Assembly: GCA_030532825.1 (NCBI GenBank)
Contig: JAUNKK010000007.1
Coordinates: forward strand, 1 to 64,000
DNA from: Propionibacteriaceae bacterium
GTDB lineage: Bacteria > Actinomycetota > Actinomycetes > Propionibacteriales > Propionibacteriaceae
Length of the DNA stretch: 64,000 nt
Direction: 5' to 3'
Below the pieces are notes generated by a model. That model saw only the letters and a list, made by a program, of their open reading frames with translations. It did no database searches and had not been told where the DNA came from. Positions 1 to 7,531 of the stretch are shown piece after piece (positions within the stretch are counted from its first letter, which is position 1; each line of letters opens with the position of its first letter). A program made the translations under genes and the position numbers.

Positions 1-57
1 CGATCGGTCACCATCCAAACCACGCGGGCACGAAACCCTTCTGGATACTTCCTAGAC

Positions 58-854
58 ATGTCCAACCCCCTCAAATAAGAGCCGAAACCAAACCCAGCAC
101 GATTCGAAACCTTCCGGTGGGCCGCAGACGGATCCAACGCCCTCGCTGGTCAACTATACGTGTGGGATCGCGACCTATCCATGGCCATCATGGGCGACCT
201 TGCAATCATCGAGATAGCTCTCCGCAACGTTATGCATGACGCGGCCAGCAGAACGTGGGGAACTACCTGGTATAGGACTGTCGATCTTGATACTCGCACG
301 ATCTCCGATCTCGGGAAAGCCTGGAAGCGACTCCCCTCTCAGGCGCGAAGCAACCCAGATGCTCCCGACATACCGGGACGCCTCGTTGCGTAGTGCTCCC
401 TGGGCTTCTGGATCAACCTGTTGGACAAAGGGGACGTATGTGTGAAGCGCCTCGCGAGATCAGCGTCGATTACGACACTCTTTGGCACGCTGCATTCAAG
501 CAGGCTTTTCCTGGCGGCCGGCAGGAAGCGCGCTTGCGACGCGCCAAGCTCATTGATGCGCTCCCTAATAATTCTAGCCGTGCGGCAGAAGTAGCGCGTC
601 TGCAACAAGAAGTCGCGTTCACTCGATCCTGGGTGCACAGCATCTGCCGGATCGTCAGAGACCTCCGCAATAGAATCACACATCACGAACCGCTCATCAG
701 CGGCTTCCCATTGCGCGGACAACGGCAGAGACTGACCGCTATCGAAGGTCACAATTACGTTCGCCTGCTGGCACGCATGTTGGATCGCGATCTGGCCGCG
801 TGGCTAGATGGCAACTCACACGTTCAGGCGATTCTCCAAGACCGCCCAGCATAA
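58..854 (+). pseudogene. Abi-like (Abi_2 family) protein, decayed
   Basis: Abi-like proteins are small helical proteins linked to phage abortive infection. Frame 1 reads RFETFRWAADG (about 100-132), then LYVWDRDLSMAIMGDLAIIE and IALRNVM, the usual N-terminal half. It reaches GRLVA and hits an in-frame TAG at 391-393, after which the same frame continues with the family-like LGFWINLLDKG. The reading then moves to another frame at about 440-465, giving YDTLWHAAFKQAFPGG and ending with the hallmark DLRNRITHHEPL. A further TAA at 76-78 separates the only nearby ATG (58) from the body. Two stops plus one frameshift make a functional product unlikely. The start is uncertain. The following group II intron remnant suggests a degraded mobile or defence region. 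Confidence 0.8.
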
Positions 855-1013
855 CCAGCTGTTTGGAGTGTCGTTGATCTTGATGTGTTTGCGCAGTTAG
901 CACTTGGACCGGCTGGGTGTTCACGTGGTTGGACAGATGGTCACTGCGGCTACCGGGCCCGACCCCGTGGGCACCGACAGCCGCCATCGGCTGAGTTGCG
1001 CCCATCTCGTGGA

Positions 1014-1072
1014 GAGCCCTTTGCGGTGAAAGTCGCACGCCGGATTCGGCTGGTGGTCCGGGGAAACGGACC
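1014..1072 (+). mobile_element. Group II intron domain V remnant (3' end)
   Basis: Bases 1014-1047 form a 34-nt hairpin with the catalytic domain V layout: 5' GAGCC, a TGCG/CGCA inner stem, the conserved GGTGAAAGTCGCACG core and a GGATTC 3' strand. The length is exactly that of domain V. A second hairpin, GGTCCG-gggaaa-CGGACC (1055-1072), follows where domain VI is expected. No reverse transcriptase/maturase is encoded upstream, so this is a 5'-truncated intron. The rest of 855-1242 holds no gene I can support; the short ORFs there read straight through this RNA motif. Base pairs in the lower stem are imperfect (one C-A mismatch), consistent with decay. Confidence 0.62.
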
Positions 1073-1242
1073 CCGAGTAATCAGGGTCGCGCGCCTCGGA
1101 CCGACCCAACTGGTTCCGTACCCGCCGAGCAGGCAAGGAGGCCTACGAGTCGAAACTTCTCACTCCCCGACGGTGATGGCCGACTCCCGACTCCGCGAGT
1201 GGACGCTAGGGATCGTCTGCGGGTGTATGTCAAGCTTGGCTC

Positions 1243-2421
1243 GTGACGTTGCTTGAACTGCCCTTCCCGGACATCGATCCGGTGGCCATAGCCATTGGTC
1301 CCGTGCGGATTCACTGGTACGCCATCATGTATCTGCTGGCCTTCGCGATGGCCCACCTGTTGATGCGTCGACGCCTGAAGAAAGAGCCCTTCCGCTCCGT
1401 CACCACGCCACGCGCCTGGAGCCCCACTGACGTTGAGGATCTGCTGCTATTCGGGATCGGCGGCGTCATCATCGGTGGGCGGCTCGGGTATGCGTTGTTC
1501 TACCAGCCCAGCTACTACCTGGCCCACCCCCTGGACGTGTTCAAAGTATGGGACGGCGGGATGAGCTTCCATGGCGGCGCCATCGGCGTCGTCCTAGCCA
1601 TGGTGATCTTCGCCTGGCGCCGGGGTCGGCCATTTCTGCAGATCGCCGACCTGCTGGTCCCCGCCGTCCCTCTCGGTTTGGCTGCGGGGCGCATCGGTAA
1701 CTTCATCAACGGCGAGCTGTGGGGTCGGCAGGCCCCGGCCGACCTGCCTTGGGCCATGCGCTTCCCGAACGGTGGCAACGTGCTGCGGCACCCGTCGCAG
1801 CTCTATCAGGCGCTCCTCGAAGGCGTGCTGCTATTCGTGCTGCTGTGGTTCTATGCCCGCAAGCCACGCCGTCGCGGGCAGGTGGCGGCGGCCTTCCTGA
1901 TGGGTTATGGCGTCTTTCGGTTTATCGCCGAGTACTGGCGCGAACCTGACTCCTACCTTGGCTTCCTGTCCCTGGGGTTGTCGATGGGGCAGTGGCTGTC
2001 GGTGCCCATGATTCTGGCTGGTATCGCGCTGTGGATGTGGGCCGAGCGTCGCGGAATCACCGACGGGGCAGCGCCAGAAGACGACGATGCCCCGGCTGGC
2101 AGTGCTGAGACCGGCGAGGCAGAACAGGACCCCGACGAGGGCGACTCGGGGGCGTCGGACGCGCCGGAGACGGGCCCGGATACTGACGCCGACGCGCAAC
2201 CGTCGCCAAGCGATGCCGCCTCGACCGATGAGGAAGACATCGCTTCGACCAGCGCGGAGGCCGCGGACGTTGCATCGGGCGATGTGCCAGACGCCGACAC
2301 CCCCGCTGCGGCTTCATCGGCTGTGGAAGAGTCCGACGAACCTGTGGACGACCCGGGGGATTCTGTGGACGATCCCGGGGAAACCGAAGCGCCACATGAC
2401 GCCGACCCCGATAAGCACTGA
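1243..2421 (+). CDS. lgt: Prolipoprotein diacylglyceryl transferase with long acidic tail
   Basis: Lgt transfers diacylglycerol from phosphatidylglycerol to the lipobox cysteine of prolipoproteins in the cytoplasmic membrane. The 392-residue product has several membrane segments, [10 protein letters not shown] (78-87), [10 protein letters not shown] (103-112) and the family signature [14 protein letters not shown] (149-162), then RHPSQLYQ. The core ends near residue 268 after WMWAERRGI. About 120 further residues form a low-complexity Asp/Glu/Ala/Pro/Ser tail containing two copies of a VDDPG-D/E unit. The GTG start gives a complete N-terminus; no clear Shine-Dalgarno is seen. In many actinobacteria lgt follows trp genes, but here the upstream DNA is decayed. 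Several lipobox proteins in this window are presumable substrates. Confidence 0.95.
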   Translation: MTLLELPFPDIDPVAIAIGPVRIHWYAIMYLLAFAMAHLLMRRRLKKEPFRSVTTPRAWSPTDVEDLLLFGIGGVIIGGRLGYALFYQPSYYLAHPLDVFKVWDGGMSFHGGAIGVVLAMVIFAWRRGRPFLQIADLLVPAVPLGLAAGRIGNFINGELWGRQAPADLPWAMRFPNGGNVLRHPSQLYQALLEGVLLFVLLWFYARKPRRRGQVAAAFLMGYGVFRFIAEYWREPDSYLGFLSLGLSMGQWLSVPMILAGIALWMWAERRGITDGAAPEDDDAPAGSAETGEAEQDPDEGDSGASDAPETGPDTDADAQPSPSDAASTDEEDIASTSAEAADVASGDVPDADTPAAASSAVEESDEPVDDPGDSVDDPGETEAPHDADPDKH

Positions 2422-2490
2422 CTGACTCGCCCCACAGGAAGTTTTCCACAGGGTTGTGAACAGTGTGGAAACTCAGCCGATATCCGTCCG

Positions 2491-2530
2491 CCGGTGTGGC
2501 CGCCGGGTCTCCCGCTGGCGGCCACACCGG
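2491..2530. terminator. Bidirectional hairpin terminator between convergent genes
   Basis: A perfect 14-bp inverted repeat, CCGGTGTGGCCGCC (2491-2504) and its complement (2517-2530) with a 12-nt loop, lies between the lgt stop (2421) and the stop of the minus-strand hydrolase gene (2537). There is no T-run, as is common in high-GC actinobacteria. It starts only 6 nt beyond the minus-strand stop codon. Confidence 0.75.
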
Positions 2531-2536
2531 CCAGGA

Positions 2537-5041
2537 TCAAGTGGTCGCGCCTGTCTTGGGTAGGCCCGGCCGACCGGGTGTCGGGTCGGACGCGGCGGGT
2601 GACGACGGCCTAGGCGCAGTCGGGCTGCTCGTGGGGGCAGGTCCCGTTGGCCTCGGCGGTAGTCCAGTTGGTGAAGGCGCCGCCGATGGGGAAGGAGATG
2701 CGCTCGGCTGTGGTGACGGTGATGCGCTCGGTTGCTCTGACGGCGACATGCTGGGCGATGCCGACGGGTCTGGACTCGGTGATGCCGACGGGGTGAGGCT
2801 GGGCTCTGGACTGGGCGTCGGGCTAGTTGTGGGCGAGGGTGAGGCACTCGCCGACGGACTTGGGGATGGCGTGGGAGGTTCGATCAGTGCTGGTGGCCGG
2901 ATCTCAAAATTCTCCAGGGGCTCGCAGGCATCGCCGATCCGGTTTTGATTCGCGTCTTGCTGAAGTGGATTGGCAACATCCGGGCAGTTGTCGAATTCGT
3001 CGGGGAACACATCTCCGTCGCGAGTCATCGCCAGATCGGCAGCGGCTACCGCCGTCCGGCCAACTGCGTCGGTCACCCGCACCTGGGCAAATCCAACGAT
3101 CTCGTTGTCATAGCGGTACAGAGTCTCCGGGCTCGCGGATACGCGGTCGTAGGTCCCATCACCATCAAAGTCCCACTCAAACTTGACGAGATGGCTGCCT
3201 CCGCGGGCGAAACTGGCGCGAGCGTCGAATTGCACGGTGCTCCCGACTCGATCCACATAAGGCCCTTGGAGCCAGGCGAAGGGACGTGCCGTGGTTTCTT
3301 TGATCTCGTCAGCCATCGTGTCCGAGGGCGTGGCCGGATCTGCTTGAGGGATGATGCTGCCACCGGTGCCTACCGCCAACTCGGGGAGACCGACTGCTGT
3401 GAGTGCGTCATTGTCCAAGACCGAGATCCTGGCTGTGGTGCTGGCGAGCGCTTGCCCACGAATCTGGTTCCAGGTGTATCCGGTGACGGGCTCGGGGTCT
3501 TTGGCGGCTCCGTCGCCGATCACTAGCACCGTTTTGCTAGCCCCCGGCCGCCACCCGTCAAGCGTCAGGCCGGTCATGATCCCGCTGTAGACGGACTCTG
3601 CCGGGTCGCCGGCGGAGGCAAGCTGGACCCCGTCGAGGGCGCGGTACATGGTGTCTGCGTCAGAGGTGAATCCCTGCTCCACTCTCGCGGGATAGTTACC
3701 GGGCTCTCCGCCGCCGTCGGGATGGTCCTGATATGTCACCAGTGCGAATCGCACGTCAGTTTCCTCGAAACGAGTCATGGTGCTCTTTATGGATTGGACC
3801 GTGAGTTTCCAGTTCTTCGCCATGGATGCCGTAGCGTCCAATACGAAAACAACATCCAAGGCGGCATCCCGATCTCCAATCAACGGGGCGCTCGGAGTTA
3901 CGCCTGAGGCTTCAATTAATTTGCTCCACTCCCGATGGCCGGCGATATTTGGGTGCCAGAAATGCTCTTTTTCTAGGATGTTCTTTGCGTGGACGGTTCC
4001 GTCGTCAGCGTAGTCGCCTTCCGTCTCTACGAACTGGTTGATCCAGCGGTCGCCGTTCACGAAACCCCACAGGGGATGCGGCTCGTGACCGGCGAATGCG
4101 GATGGGGTGCTGTCGATCAGCTTCACTCGGCCCGGGTAACGCCGTTCCAAGCGTTGTACCATATCCCGCTGGTAGGTCACGGCCAGTTCACCGAGGCGTC
4201 GAACCTCGCGCACGGAAGGATAGAACTCGCCTGAATCAAGTTTCAACCCGTAGTCGCGCTCCAAAGACAGCAACGGATAACTGGACAACACTACCTGCGA
4301 GTTGGGATTGCCCGCCATGCGTTCCGAGAGAAGTTTGTCGAGTTTCTCCTCAAGATCATCCATTATGTTAGGCAATGCGTTTTCGGCAGTTTCGATGGCT
4401 GCTTTACATTTGGGGCCGTTTGCGCCCTCGTGGATGAATTGAATATACGGCGAGAAGCAGGTGCTGATGATGGTCTCAAAACGCGCGTCGTTGCCACCCA
4501 AGGTGAGCAACACTAGGTCTGTGGTGTCGTCCACCGATTCGGCCTGGGGGCGTAGCGTGATCTTGCATGCGTAGCTGTACATCAGGCCCGCCGCATCCGG
4601 GGGTTCCTCGCGCAAATCGTAGGCGAACTCCTTGATGTCTCCCACTCGATGCACCCCGCAAACATCCTCGCGGTCCAGTTTTGCTTGTGCCTCCTGCAGT
4701 GAGTTGGCGTAGAAGTACTTCCGAGGCAAGCTGAAGCTTCGACTCTCGATTAGGTGTCGTATTTCTCCCCCCGAGCAGGCGCGGTTCACGTAGGTGTGCT
4801 TGATGCCTATCGCACTGAGCCAGTTCGAGAAGTTCTGCCCCCAGTTGTTTAGGCTGCGCAAGCAAGGGGCCGGTCCGTAATATCTGCCCGCCCCATTACC
4901 GGCTGAATAGGAATCCCCCAGATGCACGATGTTCAGCTGGCGTGGCGCCGGAGAGGGATGGTCCCCCTTGGCGGGGTTTGGGATTGCTAAGGCCCCGAGG
5001 AGTGAAAGGGCGAATAAAAATGCGATGGTGATTCTTCTCAT
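2537..5041 (-). CDS. Secreted SGNH hydrolase / vWA / PKD-like protein with LPKTG end
   Basis: 834 residues. A signal peptide (residues 1 to about 26, MRR plus hydrophobic core) precedes an SGNH/GDSL esterase domain with block I GDSYSAG (nucleophile Ser44), block III LGGNDA and block V HPNIAGHREW. From about residue 395 there is a von Willebrand A domain with a MIDAS-like DATAS, then a PKD-like segment (EWDFDGDGTYD), a calcium-binding thrombospondin-type-3-like stretch (DNCPDVANPLQQDANQN) and about 90 residues of Pro/Ser/Ala repeats. It ends LPKTGATT-stop. The sortase motif is present, but the membrane segment and basic tail that normally follow are missing. Likely role: extracellular esterase with adhesion-type domains. 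The 156-residue lipoprotein gene lies 49 bp upstream on the same strand. Confidence 0.88.
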   Translation of the reverse strand: MRRITIAFLFALSLLGALAIPNPAKGDHPSPAPRQLNIVHLGDSYSAGNGAGRYYGPAPCLRSLNNWGQNFSNWLSAIGIKHTYVNRACSGGEIRHLIESRSFSLPRKYFYANSLQEAQAKLDREDVCGVHRVGDIKEFAYDLREEPPDAAGLMYSYACKITLRPQAESVDDTTDLVLLTLGGNDARFETIISTCFSPYIQFIHEGANGPKCKAAIETAENALPNIMDDLEEKLDKLLSERMAGNPNSQVVLSSYPLLSLERDYGLKLDSGEFYPSVREVRRLGELAVTYQRDMVQRLERRYPGRVKLIDSTPSAFAGHEPHPLWGFVNGDRWINQFVETEGDYADDGTVHAKNILEKEHFWHPNIAGHREWSKLIEASGVTPSAPLIGDRDAALDVVFVLDATASMAKNWKLTVQSIKSTMTRFEETDVRFALVTYQDHPDGGGEPGNYPARVEQGFTSDADTMYRALDGVQLASAGDPAESVYSGIMTGLTLDGWRPGASKTVLVIGDGAAKDPEPVTGYTWNQIRGQALASTTARISVLDNDALTAVGLPELAVGTGGSIIPQADPATPSDTMADEIKETTARPFAWLQGPYVDRVGSTVQFDARASFARGGSHLVKFEWDFDGDGTYDRVSASPETLYRYDNEIVGFAQVRVTDAVGRTAVAAADLAMTRDGDVFPDEFDNCPDVANPLQQDANQNRIGDACEPLENFEIRPPALIEPPTPSPSPSASASPSPTTSPTPSPEPSLTPSASPSPDPSASPSMSPSEQPSASPSPQPSASPSPSAAPSPTGLPPRPTGPAPTSSPTAPRPSSPAASDPTPGRPGLPKTGATT
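2595..2880 (-). repeat. Pro/Ser/Ala low-complexity coding repeat
   Basis: This codes the C-terminal stalk of the SGNH/vWA protein, made of irregular SPSP, SASP and PSPS units. At DNA level it shows reiterated purine-rich blocks such as GGTGATGC and GCCGACGG. Such stalks carry surface proteins through the peptidoglycan and tend to vary in length by slippage. Confidence 0.7.
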
Positions 5042-5090
5042 GGTAACTCCTGGGTGAAGGCTGCTGAACTGTTCGATAGGGCCGGCGGGG

Positions 5091-5561
5091 TCATCGTCCG
5101 GGTGGGGGTTGGGTGGCGATGATTCTGATGCTTAGCTCGCGGGGGCGTTGGGGGAATATGCCGAAGTGGCATGAGCGTGGCGGGTCGTGTTTTACGCCTG
5201 ACCAGGACGTCTTTTCCTCTTTCTGGGAGGAGGGAAATTGGTCTTCCCAGCCTGCTTGTCGGGCAATGGTGAGGGTCGCCTCGAATACCTCCTGGCGTCG
5301 AGTGGTTTCTATCTCGAATATTCGGAGTATCTCGGCGTGGCTGGGTTTGCTGGTGTTGAGTTTATATCCTTGCTCGGATTCTTTGATGAGTGGTAGGTCG
5401 AGTAGGTCTTTGGCGGCTAGGGGGTCGTCGCGTAGGAGGGGTAGTTGGGAGTGGTCTTCGGTGGGTCCTAGTACGGCGCAGCTGGCTGCTGCGGCTGCGG
5501 CGGCTGTGAGGAAAAGGCGCCGTGGCCACAGTAGCGGGTTGCTGCGAACCTCAATGTTCAC
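5091..5561 (-). CDS. Small putative lipoprotein, unknown function
   Basis: 156 residues. The N-terminus has two arginines, a hydrophobic Ala-rich segment (LFLTAAAAAAAS) and a cysteine at about position 28 in the context AASC, a plausible lipobox. The mature part is charged with no domain I recognise; it contains a Glu/Thr/Arg-rich helix around IFEIETTRRQEVFE. It is upstream of, and co-directional with, the SGNH/vWA gene, so the pair may be co-transcribed. The overlapping plus-strand open frame is a shadow. The region 5562-5743 upstream contains no gene. Confidence 0.6.
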   Translation of the reverse strand: MNIEVRSNPLLWPRRLFLTAAAAAAASCAVLGPTEDHSQLPLLRDDPLAAKDLLDLPLIKESEQGYKLNTSKPSHAEILRIFEIETTRRQEVFEATLTIARQAGWEDQFPSSQKEEKTSWSGVKHDPPRSCHFGIFPQRPRELSIRIIATQPPPGR

Positions 5562-5743
5562 GTGGTCAGCAAACCATGGATGCTGCTCCCAGGCAAGCGA
5601 TGTGACTTATCACAGTCGCGCGACAGCGTTCGAGTGCGGCGTCCTAGACGAGATCCGATGGGCTTCGGACAAACAGGGAGAGGAAGCGGGCAGCCTGCTC
5701 TATGCGGCATGCTCCGGCCCGCGCCGAGGACAGGGACACGGCC

Positions 5744-5771
5744 GCTGCGGCCCCTCTTGCGAGGGGGCAGC
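5744..5771 (-). terminator. Hairpin terminator downstream of treZ
   Basis: GCTGC-GG-CCCCTC, loop TTGC, GAGGGG-G-CAGC forms a strong GC stem immediately after the treZ stop codon (5774). It is placed to end the treY-treZ transcript. Confidence 0.6.
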
Positions 5772-5773
5772 GC

Positions 5774-7504
5774 CTACTCCGCCAACCGGAGGATTGCGGC
5801 CCCCGGGCCAGGCAGGCTGATGCCGTCGGGTAGTGGCCTCACGGCGTCCCAACTGGCCAGCACCTCACCCTGCAAGGGAAGCTCCACCAGCTGCTCCCCG
5901 CGCGTAGCGGCGACGGCGAACCCGCCGCGTCGCATCACCACCGTGTCTGGCTCGAAAACCTCCACAGACACCCGGCTCAGATCGGGGTCGCTCAACTCGG
6001 GATGGCGGCGGCGCAGCCGAAGGAGGGTGCGGTACCAATCGAACATGCGGGCATGCTCCGGCTGCCTCAACTCATCCCAGCGCAGCACCGCCGACTCGCG
6101 GGTGGTGCTGGACTGCGGATCCGGCACCACCGCGTCCCAACCCATGCGGGCGAACTCGGCCAGCCGCCCCTGCGTGACCAGCGGCCCCAACTCCGGCCCA
6201 AGGTCACTGAAGAACGGAAATGGCGTGCTGGCTGCCCATTCCTCACCCATGAAAACCAGGGGAGTGAAGGCCGACAGCAAATACAGCGCCGCCCCGGCCG
6301 CCTGTCCGCCTGGCGGCACCGCATGCCCCAGCCGGTCACCGGCCGCACGGTTGCCCACCTGGTCGTGATTCTGCAGCGACGCCACGAACGAATGCCCGTC
6401 GTAAAGATTCGAAGCGGGATCGACGGGGGCGCCCCACGGCTTGTCCCGGAACGTGGAAAACCCGCCCTCGTGGATGAACACCCTAGTCAAAGCGTGCTTC
6501 AGGACCTCGGCGCTGCCGAAGTCGACGTAATAGCCGTGCTGCTCGCGAGAGAAGAACGAGTGCAGCGCATGGTGGATGTCGTCCGCCCACTGGCCATCCA
6601 TCCCCAACGCTCCGGGGACGGAACCGACGGGGGAAACCGTCGCCGGCTGGTTCCGATCCGACTCCGCAAACAGCGTGAACTTGCGGCCCGTCTCCCGCTC
6701 CCAGTCGCGTACTGCGCTGCTCAGTTCCGCCAGGTAGTGCGTGGGCGAATCGTCCTGAAGCTCGTGGACCGCATCAAGCCGCAGCCCATCCACCTGGAAA
6801 CCCACCAGCCACTGCCGGCACGCGCCCAGCAGGAACGCCCGCACCTCGTCGCTGCACGGCTGATCCAGGTTCACCGCCGATCCCCACGGCGTGTGGTGAA
6901 CATCGGTGAAATAGGGCCCGAACTGCGCCAAATAGTTGCCCTCCGGCCCCTGATGGTTGTGAACCACATCCAGGATCACCCCCAACCCGCGCGTATGGCA
7001 GGCATCGATGAACTCCGCGAACTGTTCCGGGCCCCCATAGGCCTGGTGCACCGCATACTGGCCCACCCCGTCGTATCCCCATCCCTGCGACCCGGGGAAG
7101 TCCGCTACGGGCATCACCTCGACGGCCTCCACCCCCAGCTCGACCAGATGATTGAGGTGCTCGATGGCGGCCTTGAACGTTCCCTCCGGGGTGAACGTGC
7201 CGACGTGCAACTCGTAGCCGACGGCGCCCCGCAAGTCGGTGCTGAAGGTGGCAGGCCGGGTCAGCAGCGCTGGGTCGACGATGCGGCTGGCGCCGTGCGG
7301 CCCATCGGGCTGGCTGAGACTGCGCGGATCCGGCAGCGGCATCCCGCCATCGACCCGGAACTGGTAGCGGGTGCCGAAAGGCAGCGGCTCCGCCTGCCAC
7401 CAGCCACCACCCGAGGGGGTCATGGCGACAGGTCCGTCGGCCAGCAGCAACTCCACCTGAGTCGCCTCGGGGGCCCAGACTTCGGGGCGGGTGATGTCTC
7501 GCAC
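5774..7504 (-). CDS. treZ: Malto-oligosyltrehalose trehalohydrolase
   Basis: TreZ cleaves maltooligosyl-trehalose to free trehalose and a shortened maltodextrin, the second step of the TreY-TreZ pathway. The 576-residue product has an N-terminal CBM48-like beta domain (VWAPEATQVEL), then a GH13 barrel with YELHVGTFTPEG, DVVHNHQGPEGN, GLRLDAVHEL (nucleophile Asp) and LFAESDRN (acid/base Glu), followed by QNHDQVGNR. Length and motif order fit the family. It starts at GTG, 27 bp after the treY stop, so the two are one operon. No treX debranching gene is visible here. Confidence 0.96.
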   Translation of the reverse strand: MRDITRPEVWAPEATQVELLLADGPVAMTPSGGGWWQAEPLPFGTRYQFRVDGGMPLPDPRSLSQPDGPHGASRIVDPALLTRPATFSTDLRGAVGYELHVGTFTPEGTFKAAIEHLNHLVELGVEAVEVMPVADFPGSQGWGYDGVGQYAVHQAYGGPEQFAEFIDACHTRGLGVILDVVHNHQGPEGNYLAQFGPYFTDVHHTPWGSAVNLDQPCSDEVRAFLLGACRQWLVGFQVDGLRLDAVHELQDDSPTHYLAELSSAVRDWERETGRKFTLFAESDRNQPATVSPVGSVPGALGMDGQWADDIHHALHSFFSREQHGYYVDFGSAEVLKHALTRVFIHEGGFSTFRDKPWGAPVDPASNLYDGHSFVASLQNHDQVGNRAAGDRLGHAVPPGGQAAGAALYLLSAFTPLVFMGEEWAASTPFPFFSDLGPELGPLVTQGRLAEFARMGWDAVVPDPQSSTTRESAVLRWDELRQPEHARMFDWYRTLLRLRRRHPELSDPDLSRVSVEVFEPDTVVMRRGGFAVAATRGEQLVELPLQGEVLASWDAVRPLPDGISLPGPGAAILRLAE

Positions 7505-7531
7505 CGCGTTCTCCTAACCTATGTCGTCGAG

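Noticed and set aside
2570..2890. Repetitive DNA that could be taken for a CRISPR or tandem-repeat array
   Set aside because: It is the Pro/Ser-coding stalk of the SGNH/vWA protein; units are irregular with no constant spacer.
5113..5820. 235-residue plus-strand open frame
   Set aside because: Overlaps the minus-strand lipoprotein whose lipobox is clear; the plus frame is Ser/Arg-rich with no motif and no ribosome site.
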